From JAWXCH01 sp034440595 (lineage in GTDB: Bacteria; Planctomycetota; Planctomycetia; Pirellulales; JALHPA01): DNA of 8,968 nucleotides. The stretch spans positions 1 through 8,968 of the forward strand of contig JAWXCH010000065.1 of NCBI GenBank assembly GCA_034440595.1. Reading direction: 5' to 3'. A program made the position numbers and the translations under genes. A model generated the notes under the pieces. The model was not told the origin of the DNA. It saw nothing but the letters and a program-made list of their open reading frames with translations, and did not search any database. Below are positions 1-6,919 of this stretch, piece after piece. How positions within the stretch are numbered: the first letter of the stretch is position 1; each line of letters starts with the position of its first letter.

Positions 1-566
1 CTTCCAACAATGGCCAACTGCACTTGCGATCTGGCAAGCTGAATGGCCGGGGTATTGCCAAGCAGTCGATCAAAACGAGGTTCCTGTGCGGCTCTGGCTC
101 GGAACTGCGCCATTTGTTCGTGCAGACATTGATATTCCTGTGGGCTGAACGACGCAATGGGGGAATCGACCAGCAATTGCTCGACATCGTCAGCCGGCAG
201 GTCTGTTGCGGCGACAATAGCTAGTACTAGCTCCAGCTCGTTTTCTTTGAGCAGCGGAATGAACTCGGCTAGGCGGCGCGCGGGATTCTCATCGGTGGTC
301 TGGTGAATAGGAGCTACCAGGCGCTGGCCACGGAATACATCAGGAGGTGGCGACAGGCCGCAGGCGACTGACTGAGAAGTTCCATCTGCCAGCGAATGAT
401 AGTCGCAGCTTTGGCCGACTATGGAATCAAGCGGGAGTCCTAGCCAGTCAACACAAGCAGCGTTGGCAAATACAATCCGCCGTTCGCAATCCAGCAGATA
501 GACCGGTTGATCGAGTCGATCAAGGCCGTGGATCAGCCCGGCAGCTATCGAACGTGATTTGGCCAT
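1..566 (-). CDS. PAS-like sensor protein, probable sigma-54-type regulator (N-terminal part, cut by window edge)
   Basis: This frame is open from an ATG at 566 to the left edge, giving 188 residues with no stop; an in-frame TAG at 603-605 lies just upstream, so the ATG (or a TTG at 570-572) is the start. Residues about 12-56 look like the first half of a PAS domain: 'LDQPVYLLD' then 'RRIVFANAACVDWLGL' and 'SIVGQSCD', the usual pattern of a sensor strand, 'ANxA' helix and 'GxS' turn. Residues 100-160 are acidic and probably helical. From about 164, 'RFDRLLGNTPAIQLARSQ' resembles the short segment that precedes the AAA+ domain of NtrC-type sigma-54 activators; the Walker A region would fall beyond the edge, so this assignment is inference. 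A histidine kinase or other PAS protein remains possible. It follows nuoN on the same strand after 134 bases, so it may be a separate unit or a distal member of the operon. Confidence 0.66.
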   Translation of the reverse strand, partial: MAKSRSIAAGLIHGLDRLDQPVYLLDCERRIVFANAACVDWLGLPLDSIVGQSCDYHSLADGTSQSVACGLSPPPDVFRGQRLVAPIHQTTDENPARRLAEFIPLLKENELELVLAIVAATDLPADDVEQLLVDSPIASFSPQEYQCLHEQMAQFRARAAQEPRFDRLLGNTPAIQLARSQVQLAIVG

Positions 567-652
567 CCGCAAACGCCTGCAAGCGGGGTCGAAACAATAG
601 GTCTAAACAAAGGCGCGGGGCCTAAGGACGGCCGCACGCTGTACCTGACACT

Positions 653-681
653 ATTGTAGTCTACGCTTGATTGGCTGGCAG
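653..681 (-). promoter_or_regulatory. Candidate sigma-70-type promoter for the PAS gene
   Basis: In the gap between nuoN and the PAS gene the minus strand has CTGCCA at 676-681 (4 of 6 matches to TTGACA) and TACAAT at 653-658 (5 of 6 to TATAAT), separated by exactly 17 bases. A transcript would start near 646 and leave a leader of about 80 bases before the ATG at 566. The match is only moderate and could be chance. The rest of the 567-700 gap shows no convincing terminator for the nuo operon. Confidence 0.28.
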
Positions 682-700
682 ACAGAACGAAATAGGCGAC

Positions 701-2401
701 CTAGCGGTCACTTTCGCGTGTCGGTGACACGGCTTGCACGACGTTGACCGTTGCGGCAGGCCCGTTTGCTATTGGAGCTGCTCCAGCGGGAAGACCATCG
801 GCTGAAAGCGAAGTCGCGGTTCCGCCACTGGATTTCGTAGATCGGACGGAGATGCCGGCTTGATCGGCGGTGTTCATGACCCAGCCCGGCAGAATGCCGA
901 CCCCGATAACCAACAGCACGCTGAGCACCATCGCCAATCGCGGTGCATATCCACCGCCGGTAGCGGGGTACTCCTTGGTCGCCGGGCGGAAATACATCAC
1001 CGCCACGATCCGCAAGTAGTATGCTGCCGCCATCGCCGCATTGAGCATGGTGATAATCGCCAGGGCCAGAAACCAGGTCTGTAACTGCTGACGGCTGTCG
1101 CTAAAAGGTGCCCCGACATCCAGGGTGCCGCTCATCAGCGAAAACTTGCCCCAGAAGCCGGCCAGCGGGGGAATGCCAGCCAGGCTGAACATAAAGACCG
1201 CCAGACAGACGGACGCAAACGGATGCGACTTGGCCAGCCCGGCCAGATCGTCCACGTTTTCGGCTGGTTGGCCGTTGGATTCTAAATATACCAGCGCCGC
1301 AAAGACGCCGAGCGTCGCCAGTACGTATGTCGCCAGATAGAAGAGCGAAGTTCCGAGGCCATTGATTGCCTGTGCTGGTTGCGAGACGTCGTCGCGTGCC
1401 AAAGTCAATTGAGCCAGGCCAACTGCCACACCAATCAGGATGTACCCGCCATGTGCAATCGACGAATAGGCCACTAGTCGACGGATGTTGCTTTGCCAAA
1501 GTGCCACGGCGTTGCCCAGCGTCATGGTCAGCACGGCGACCGCCAGCATGACTTTCCAGCCGAGCGATTCGACTCCTGGCATGCTGCCGACCACAATTCT
1601 TGCCAGGACGAGCAGCCCGGCGATTTTGGTCAGTGTGGCCAGAAGTCCAGCGTTGGCGTTGGTCGTTCCCTGATAAACGTCGGGAGCATAAAAATGAAAC
1701 GGCACGGCCGTCATGCGGAAGCCTAGCCCGGCAAATATCAGTAGTAGCGCCACGGCTGCCAGCGGACTAACTGCACTGGAAATGGCAAACTGCGATTGCA
1801 GCGCACGCGCGATATTTGGCAGATAGGTCGATCCGGCCAGACCATACAGAAAGCTGAACCCGTAGAGCAACAGCGCCGACGACAAAATACTGAGGAAGAA
1901 GTACTTGGTGGTTGCTTCCTGGGACGCAGCGCCTCGCCTGCCGACGTATAGAATGATATAGGTGGGGATGGAAACCAGTTCCAGCCCTACAAACAGCAGC
2001 ACTAGCTCGTCCGCGGCTGAAATTAGCATCAGCCCGGCCAGCATCATCACGACCGAACCTGTGTATTCGGGGCCTTGTTCGTCATCCGCAGCGCGATGCG
2101 AAAGCAAAAGCAGCACCGCACCGGCGATAACAATGAACCAGCGAGCGCTATGTCCAAACAGATCCACCGCAAGCGGCCCGGTGAACAGGGCAGGGAGGGT
2201 TTTGGTGAATGTTTCGGCACGCTGGTCGTCGCATAACATGAACCCCGCAGCGGCGATCAGGCCGATCAGGGCCAACACGGTTGGTCGCGATTTTCCAGGA
2301 AAGAATGCACCGGCCAGATAGATAATGGTCGCAGTGGCGACCAGAATAATCTCTGGGACCAGGGCTGCAAAAGTTTGAATGGAGGTTGTTGGGATATTCA
2401 T
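701..2401 (-). CDS. nuoN: NADH-quinone oxidoreductase subunit N
   Basis: Antiporter-like proton-pumping subunit of complex I, in the middle of the membrane arm between NuoK and NuoM. The 566-residue protein is mostly hydrophobic helices (about 14 expected). Landmarks by homology: Glu141 in 'GLELVSIPTY' (TM5), the TM7 segment 'FAGLGFRMTAVPFHFYAPD' at 223-241, Lys259 in 'TLTKIAG' (TM8), the 'RRLVAYSSIAHGGY' segment at 307-320, and Lys419 in 'AGFWGKF' (TM12). The TM7 lysine normally found in 'GLGFK' is Arg229 here. The protein is longer than the usual 480-500 residues because of an N-terminal lead and a tail after about residue 515 that is low complexity (Gly, Ala, Ser, Thr) and likely disordered. 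The start ATG overlaps the nuoM stop as ATGA and has a strong AAGGAGG seven bases upstream. It is the last nuo gene. Confidence 0.97.
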   Translation of the reverse strand: MNIPTTSIQTFAALVPEIILVATATIIYLAGAFFPGKSRPTVLALIGLIAAAGFMLCDDQRAETFTKTLPALFTGPLAVDLFGHSARWFIVIAGAVLLLLSHRAADDEQGPEYTGSVVMMLAGLMLISAADELVLLFVGLELVSIPTYIILYVGRRGAASQEATTKYFFLSILSSALLLYGFSFLYGLAGSTYLPNIARALQSQFAISSAVSPLAAVALLLIFAGLGFRMTAVPFHFYAPDVYQGTTNANAGLLATLTKIAGLLVLARIVVGSMPGVESLGWKVMLAVAVLTMTLGNAVALWQSNIRRLVAYSSIAHGGYILIGVAVGLAQLTLARDDVSQPAQAINGLGTSLFYLATYVLATLGVFAALVYLESNGQPAENVDDLAGLAKSHPFASVCLAVFMFSLAGIPPLAGFWGKFSLMSGTLDVGAPFSDSRQQLQTWFLALAIITMLNAAMAAAYYLRIVAVMYFRPATKEYPATGGGYAPRLAMVLSVLLVIGVGILPGWVMNTADQAGISVRSTKSSGGTATSLSADGLPAGAAPIANGPAATVNVVQAVSPTRESDR

Positions 2402-4176
2402 TGTGCGGCCTCCTTGGAATGGGCAGGCCCGGCATTGGCGATGGCTTCATCCAACGGCTCAACGTAAGGACGTTTAATTGGATCGCCGTAGTTTTTATAG
2501 AGATCCCTGGCAGCAGGGGGGAACAAATCTACTACGTTGGGCCGGATCGAACGCAGGAAAAACTCCGGGTACAATCCGATCCAGAACACAAACACCACCA
2601 GTGGTGCCAAGGCGAAAAACTCGCGTAGCTTCAGGTCGGGCACACCCGGCGGCAGCGTCGCTATGGCTCCATGTCCATGAGTATCGTGAGCGTGCGAATC
2701 GTGAGCGCTTGTCCCATGCGCAGTCGTGCCAGCGGGACTAGCAGGCCCATGATCGTGGTGCCCATGATCAAGATGTACCTCTGGCTCCTTCAGCGGACCA
2801 AAGAAAATTCGCTGAATCATGTACAGCATGTACCAGGCACCAAGCACGACACCCGAGACCGCCAGTACCGCGATCCACATGAACTGCGTGCCGAGTTGTT
2901 CGGGGGACTCGCTCCAGCCGCGTTGGAACATACCGGCCAGCAGCAGGAACTCTCCGGCAAAGCCGTTCATTCCTGGTAGCCCGATGCTGGAGAACGTGAA
3001 CACCAGCGTAAAGAACGCCAAAAACGGCAGCCGCCGTGCCAGCCCGCCGAATTCGGAGATCTGGCGCGTGTGATACCGTTCATAAATCATGCCGACGCAG
3101 GCAAACAGACCACCGGTCGAGAGGCCGTGGTTGATCATCTGCAACGTGCCACCTTCCATGCCGAGTGAATTGAGCGCGAAGATCCCCAGCATGCAAAAAC
3201 CCAAGTGGCTGACGCTGGAATAGGCGATCAGACGTTTGAAGTCGGTTTGCACAAGTGCCACCAGCGCACCGTAGATGATGCCAATCACCGAAAGCCACAA
3301 AATCCACGGGGTGCAAACGGCGGTACCATCTGGCAACATCGGCAGACTGAACCGCAGGAACCCGTACGTGCCGATCTTCAGCAGAATGCCGGCCAGAATC
3401 ACGCTACCAGCGGTGGGGGCCTGCGTATGTGCCAGCGGTAACCAAGTATGCAGTGGAAAGAGCGGGACTTTGATCGCGAAGCCGGCAAACAGCCCAAGGA
3501 AGACCCAAAGCTGTAGCGAGGCGTCCATTGGATGCTGCTGCAACCCGGCCACCAGTTCGCCAATCATGAATGTCATCTGGCCAGTGGCCGTGTAGTTCCA
3601 CAGCACAATGGCCAACAGCGATAGAAACGTCAGTAGACTGCCGGCCAGCGTAAAGACAAAGAATTTGACCGCAGCATAGCGACGGTCTTCGCTTCCCCAA
3701 ATTCCGATCAAGAAGAAGAGCGGGATCAGGGTGAACTCGAAGAAGATGTAAAACAGAATAATATCGCGGGCTGTAAACACGCCGAGCATGCCCGTCTCGA
3801 GCAATAGCAGCAGGCCAAAGAAAGCGGTGCGTCGTTCGGTGATGGCTTCCCAACTGACTAGAATCGCAGTCAGCGTCAGCAGAGAAGAGAGGCCAAACAG
3901 CCACAGGCCGAGACCATCCAGGCCGAGGCTAAAGCGGATATTCACAATCGAATCAGGTCCGCCGAGCCAACTGAAGTTGGAGACGGCAAGCTCTTTTCCA
4001 CCCCCTGGATAGCAACTGATAATCCAGCCGGTCAGCCCGAGTGTCACCAGCGAGACGGCTAGCGCCAGCGGTCGAATGTCCGTGCGACCGCTCCAGCCAA
4101 GTAGCCAGACCAGCAGCGCACCGGCCACCGGCAGCATGACAGTCAGGATGAGAAGAATATTAAGCCAATTATCCAT
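2398..4176 (-). CDS. nuoM: NADH-quinone oxidoreductase subunit M
   Basis: Antiporter-like proton-pumping subunit of complex I, between NuoN and NuoL in the membrane arm. The 592-residue protein keeps the expected key residues: Glu147 in 'FFEFTLIPLFFLIG' (TM5), Lys236 in 'FAIKVPLFPLHTWLPLAH' (TM7), Lys267 in 'GILLKIGTYGFLRF' (TM8), the 'FKRLIAYSSVSHLGF' segment at 313-327, and Glu409 in 'NGFAGEFL' (TM12). It is about 80 residues longer than E. coli NuoM. Part of the excess is a hydrophilic loop at 466-503 with 11 histidines, placed between 'MLYMIQRIFFGPLKEPE' and the conserved 'DLKLREFFALAPLVV' before the last helix. Another part is a charged tail after about 555. The loop should face the cytoplasm if the family topology holds. 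The start has no clear Shine-Dalgarno sequence; nuoL ends 56 bases upstream, and nuoN starts inside the stop. Confidence 0.97.
   Translation of the reverse strand: MDNWLNILLILTVMLPVAGALLVWLLGWSGRTDIRPLALAVSLVTLGLTGWIISCYPGGGKELAVSNFSWLGGPDSIVNIRFSLGLDGLGLWLFGLSSLLTLTAILVSWEAITERRTAFFGLLLLLETGMLGVFTARDIILFYIFFEFTLIPLFFLIGIWGSEDRRYAAVKFFVFTLAGSLLTFLSLLAIVLWNYTATGQMTFMIGELVAGLQQHPMDASLQLWVFLGLFAGFAIKVPLFPLHTWLPLAHTQAPTAGSVILAGILLKIGTYGFLRFSLPMLPDGTAVCTPWILWLSVIGIIYGALVALVQTDFKRLIAYSSVSHLGFCMLGIFALNSLGMEGGTLQMINHGLSTGGLFACVGMIYERYHTRQISEFGGLARRLPFLAFFTLVFTFSSIGLPGMNGFAGEFLLLAGMFQRGWSESPEQLGTQFMWIAVLAVSGVVLGAWYMLYMIQRIFFGPLKEPEVHLDHGHHDHGPASPAGTTAHGTSAHDSHAHDTHGHGAIATLPPGVPDLKLREFFALAPLVVFVFWIGLYPEFFLRSIRPNVVDLFPPAARDLYKNYGDPIKRPYVEPLDEAIANAGPAHSKEAAQ
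2409..2415 (-). promoter_or_regulatory. Strong ribosome binding site of nuoN
   Basis: The minus strand reads AAGGAGG followed by seven bases and the nuoN ATG at 2399-2401. It lies inside the last codons of nuoM and supports this start. It is the best Shine-Dalgarno match in the operon; nuoJ, nuoL and nuoM have little or none. Confidence 0.85.
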
Positions 4177-4232
4177 CGTGGAACCAATCAGTCAGTAGCA
4201 ATAATTCTGCAAGATCCGAACATTCAAACCCA

Positions 4233-6389
4233 TCATCCGCCCGGTCGGATGACGAGGGCCGCAATCAGTACCAACAGCCCCAGCACCATCGCCAAGGCAT
4301 AAAACTGCACCATGCCAGTTTGCAGCGAGCGAAGCAGCCGACCGCCAAATCGCGGGATCCAACCGACCAGATTCACCAGCCCGTCGATCACATTCTGATC
4401 CAACACGTAACTCAGTTTTGCCAGTAGCCAAGTGGGTAAGACGAACAAGGCGTTGTAAATTTCATCGATGTAGAACTTGTTGTACGAAAGCCGATAGAGC
4501 GGGCCGAGACGTTCGGCCAGGAATTTGGCCTCGGTGTTTTTACCTAGGTAGAGGTAGGCGGCGATTCCAATGCCCAACAGGGCACCAAAGGAACTGGTGA
4601 GCATGACGTCCCAATGTGGCTCGGCATGCGCAACGAATGTATCGGCCACCGGCTTGAACGCCAGCGAAGGAGTCCGGCGAAGGAAATCTGCAAATCCATG
4701 CCAGAAGAAAAACACGCCGCCGATAAAAGCGGCAAAGACTGACAGGATCATCAGTGGCACCGTCATCATTCGCGGCGATTCGTGTGCATGGTGTCCGGCC
4801 TCGGCAGGTATCTTTTCTGGCCCCATGAAGGTCAAAAAGAAGCCGCGGAAGGTGTAGAACGCAGTCAGAATTGCAGCGATCATGCCGACCCAATACAGCG
4901 ACGAGTACAAGTTTCCTCGCATGGTGTGGCCCAATTCAGCGGCATGATGCGCCTTGTCGTGGACCGCTCCCAGAATGTCATCCTTGCTGAAAAAGCCGGA
5001 GAACGGAGGCGCACCCGATAACGCCAAGCAACCCACCAGGAAGGTGAGACAAGTCACCGGCATCAGGTGCCTGAGGCCAGAGAACTTGCGCATATCGATG
5101 ATTCCTCCCATCGCGTGCATCACGCTGCCAGCACCAAGGAAGAGCAGCGATTTGAAAAATGCGTGCGTAATGAGGTGGAACATGCCGGCGACAATCGCAG
5201 CCATGGTTCCAGTACCAACACCCAGAAACATGTAACCGAGCTGGCTGATGGTCGAGTACGCCAGAACCCGTTTTAGGTCGTGCTGCGTCATGGCAATCAA
5301 GCCGGCAAACAGCGCCGTGAAGCCGCCAATGATGGCGACCACATCGCCAGCATCCACCGGGTAGTCGCCGAGATGGAATGCCGGTACACCGGCCGATGCC
5401 ACAAACAGCGGCGTACAGCGCGTCACCATGTAGACACCGGCGGTCACCATCGTGGCCGCATGAATCAGCGCACTGACCGGGGTGGGGCCTTCCATGGCAT
5501 CGGGCAACCAGACATGTAGCGGAAACTGGGCACTCTTGCCGCAGGCTCCGAGCGTCAGCAGCAGGCAGATCGCCATTGCCGCGCCACCGCCGACAAACAA
5601 CGCCGGATCGGCCAGACGCATCTGGCCAAGAACCCCCATCGTTGTTTCAGAAACTTGCGTGACGGTGTTGGTGATCGTTGTATCGTGAAAGTTCAGCGTA
5701 CCGTAGTTGCTCCAGATCAGAAACAATGCCAGGGCAAAGCCGAAGTCGCCGACGCGATTGACCAAGAAGGCTTTCTTGCCAGCGGCGGCAGCCGACGGCT
5801 TTTCGTACCAGAAGCCAACCAGCAAGTAACTGCACGCGCCCACCGCTTCCCAAAAGACATACAACAGGACGAAGTTGCTGACCGAGACCAGCATCGTCAT
5901 GGAAAACACAAACAGGCCGATGTAGGCAAAGAACCGCCAGTATCCGCGGTCGCCATGCATGTAGCCCGCACCGTAGATCGTGACCAGTGTACTGACAAAG
6001 GTCACCATCGACAGCATGATGCAGGTCAATGGGTCCGCACGGAGGGTGACTCCGATGTCAAAGCTGTAATCTCTGGCGGCTGGCGATGGAGTCGCTGTGC
6101 CTTCAGGTTGATTGGCACCCAACGGGGCAGGGGGCTGATAAACGTCCGGCAGGTCGGCCCAGGTCCAGAGGGTCACGGTGTGTTCGTAACCGACAGCATT
6201 GGCAGGGCGTGCCGGATCGGTCGCCTTCTGATTGACTTCATTCAGCAAGAACAAGCTGAGCACGCACGATGTACCAATCGCCACGGCAATCGGCAGGTGC
6301 GAAAGCTCCTTCAACTGGCGGCCAAACAGCGCCACCAGGATGGCGCCGGCTAACGGCAACGCCGGAATGAGTATGAGTAAGGTATCCAT
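4233..6389 (-). CDS. nuoL: NADH-quinone oxidoreductase subunit L
   Basis: Distal antiporter-like proton-pumping subunit of complex I, carrying the long lateral helix that runs along the membrane arm. The 718 residues hold the whole family pattern: Glu181 in 'FWEAVGACSYLLVGFWYEK' (TM5), Lys285 in 'GACGKSAQFPLHVWLPDAM' (TM7), His310 in 'SALIHAATMVTAGVY', Lys413 in 'HAFFKSLLFLGAGS', and Lys469-Asp470 in 'SGFFSKDDIL' (TM12). The C-terminal part, 'FYIDEIYNALFV' at 639-650 onward, matches the lateral helix and final membrane anchor. It is about 100 residues longer than E. coli NuoL; one insertion is a proline-rich stretch at about 82-108 in the loop after 'TLWTWADLP', and another is at about 474-490 with several histidines. 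The start has only weak upstream complementarity to 16S rRNA, and it lies 86 bases after nuoK, with a hairpin repeat in that gap. Confidence 0.97.
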   Translation of the reverse strand: MDTLLILIPALPLAGAILVALFGRQLKELSHLPIAVAIGTSCVLSLFLLNEVNQKATDPARPANAVGYEHTVTLWTWADLPDVYQPPAPLGANQPEGTATPSPAARDYSFDIGVTLRADPLTCIMLSMVTFVSTLVTIYGAGYMHGDRGYWRFFAYIGLFVFSMTMLVSVSNFVLLYVFWEAVGACSYLLVGFWYEKPSAAAAGKKAFLVNRVGDFGFALALFLIWSNYGTLNFHDTTITNTVTQVSETTMGVLGQMRLADPALFVGGGAAMAICLLLTLGACGKSAQFPLHVWLPDAMEGPTPVSALIHAATMVTAGVYMVTRCTPLFVASAGVPAFHLGDYPVDAGDVVAIIGGFTALFAGLIAMTQHDLKRVLAYSTISQLGYMFLGVGTGTMAAIVAGMFHLITHAFFKSLLFLGAGSVMHAMGGIIDMRKFSGLRHLMPVTCLTFLVGCLALSGAPPFSGFFSKDDILGAVHDKAHHAAELGHTMRGNLYSSLYWVGMIAAILTAFYTFRGFFLTFMGPEKIPAEAGHHAHESPRMMTVPLMILSVFAAFIGGVFFFWHGFADFLRRTPSLAFKPVADTFVAHAEPHWDVMLTSSFGALLGIGIAAYLYLGKNTEAKFLAERLGPLYRLSYNKFYIDEIYNALFVLPTWLLAKLSYVLDQNVIDGLVNLVGWIPRFGGRLLRSLQTGMVQFYALAMVLGLLVLIAALVIRPGG

Positions 6390-6429
6390 CGTGCTTTACA
6401 GTTGCCCGCAGGGTTCAATTTCCGTGTGC

Positions 6430-6468
6430 CACTGGCTCCGCCAATGATGTATTCTGGCTCCGCCAGTG
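6430..6468. repeat. Tandem palindromic repeat between nuoK and nuoL
   Basis: CTGGCTCCGCCA occurs twice on the plus strand, at 6432-6443 and 6454-6465, a period of 22 bases. In the transcript (minus strand) the copies read TGGCGGAGCCAG; each can fold as a small hairpin with a GGA loop, five pairs in the first copy and four plus a G-U in the second. The outer bases also form a perfect 7-bp inverted repeat, CACTGGC at 6430-6436 and GCCAGTG at 6462-6468. It sits in the 86-base gap between nuoK and nuoL. It has no T-run, so it is not a classic terminator. It could be a copy of a dispersed REP-like palindrome, or an mRNA-processing or stability element; which one cannot be told from this window. 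Confidence 0.7.
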
Positions 6469-6475
6469 CTGATTT

Positions 6476-6919
6476 CTAAACGTGCTCGCGGTGCATGATC
6501 TCTTCCGGATCGACCGGAGGTTCAATGCCCGAGGGGGTGAGTTTTGGCCATAGTTTGTTCTCTTCGCGGACTTCAACGATCTCGCGATCAACGTACGCCG
6601 GGACCGAGTCTTCGCGCAGATCTTGCCAGGCGGCAATGTCCAGCCTGCCAGAGCGTTGAAAGAGCATCAAAATCAGGCCCAGGGCAATCGCCGCTTCGCA
6701 GGCGGCCACAGTCAAGATAAAGATCACCAACATCTGGCCACCCCAGTTGTCGTGAAATCGCCCCCAGGCGACGAGACTGACGGAGACACCTTGCAGCATC
6801 ATTTCGGCGCAGAGAAACATGACGATCATGTTTCGTCGGCTGATAAATCCGATCAGGCCGATGCCAAACAGCAAGGCACCCACCAGCAGCGAGTTGTGCA
6901 GCATGGCTGTTTCAGACAT
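6476..6919 (-). CDS. nuoK: NADH-quinone oxidoreductase subunit K
   Basis: Small three-helix subunit of complex I that helps carry the conformational or proton link from the quinone site to the pumps. The 147-residue protein has the family's two membrane glutamates, Glu39 in 'MFLCAEMMLQGVSVSLVAWG' and Glu75 in 'LTVAACEAAIALGLILMLF'. The open frame runs back to a start at 7015, but the extra 32 residues there are polar and unlike NuoK, while the ATG at 6917-6919 has AAAGGAA upstream and begins 'MSETAMLHNSLLVGALLFGIG', the expected family start. That start overlaps the end of nuoJ by 8 bases, suggesting translational coupling. The protein is about 45 residues longer than usual: after 'FQRSGRLDIAAWQDLRED' there is a charged, proline-containing tail (about 106-147) without a membrane segment, probably cytoplasmic. 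Confidence 0.95.
   Translation of the reverse strand: MSETAMLHNSLLVGALLFGIGLIGFISRRNMIVMFLCAEMMLQGVSVSLVAWGRFHDNWGGQMLVIFILTVAACEAAIALGLILMLFQRSGRLDIAAWQDLREDSVPAYVDREIVEVREENKLWPKLTPSGIEPPVDPEEIMHREHV

Noticed and set aside
24..625. Plus-strand open frames at 24-224 and 347-625
   Set aside because: They are antisense to the minus-strand PAS-like frame, which gives a coherent protein; the plus-strand translations show no family pattern.
594..657. Inverted repeat ACAATAG (594-600) and CTATTGT (651-657) as a terminator or operator
   Set aside because: The arms are only 7 bases, AT-containing, and 50 bases apart, with no T-run; chance is likely.
567..700. Rho-independent terminator after nuoN
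   Set aside because: I found no GC-rich stem followed by a T-run on the minus strand; the GGCCCCGCGCC stretch near 612-622 has no good partner.
3404..3904. Second minus-strand frame of 166 codons inside nuoM
   Set aside because: It is a different reading frame of a well-supported gene, with no domain of its own and no ribosome site.
5655..6353. Plus-strand open frame of 232 codons
   Set aside because: It lies antisense inside nuoL, which has full family motifs; its translation is Arg-, Gln- and His-rich with no recognisable domain, as expected for a shadow frame in high-GC coding DNA.
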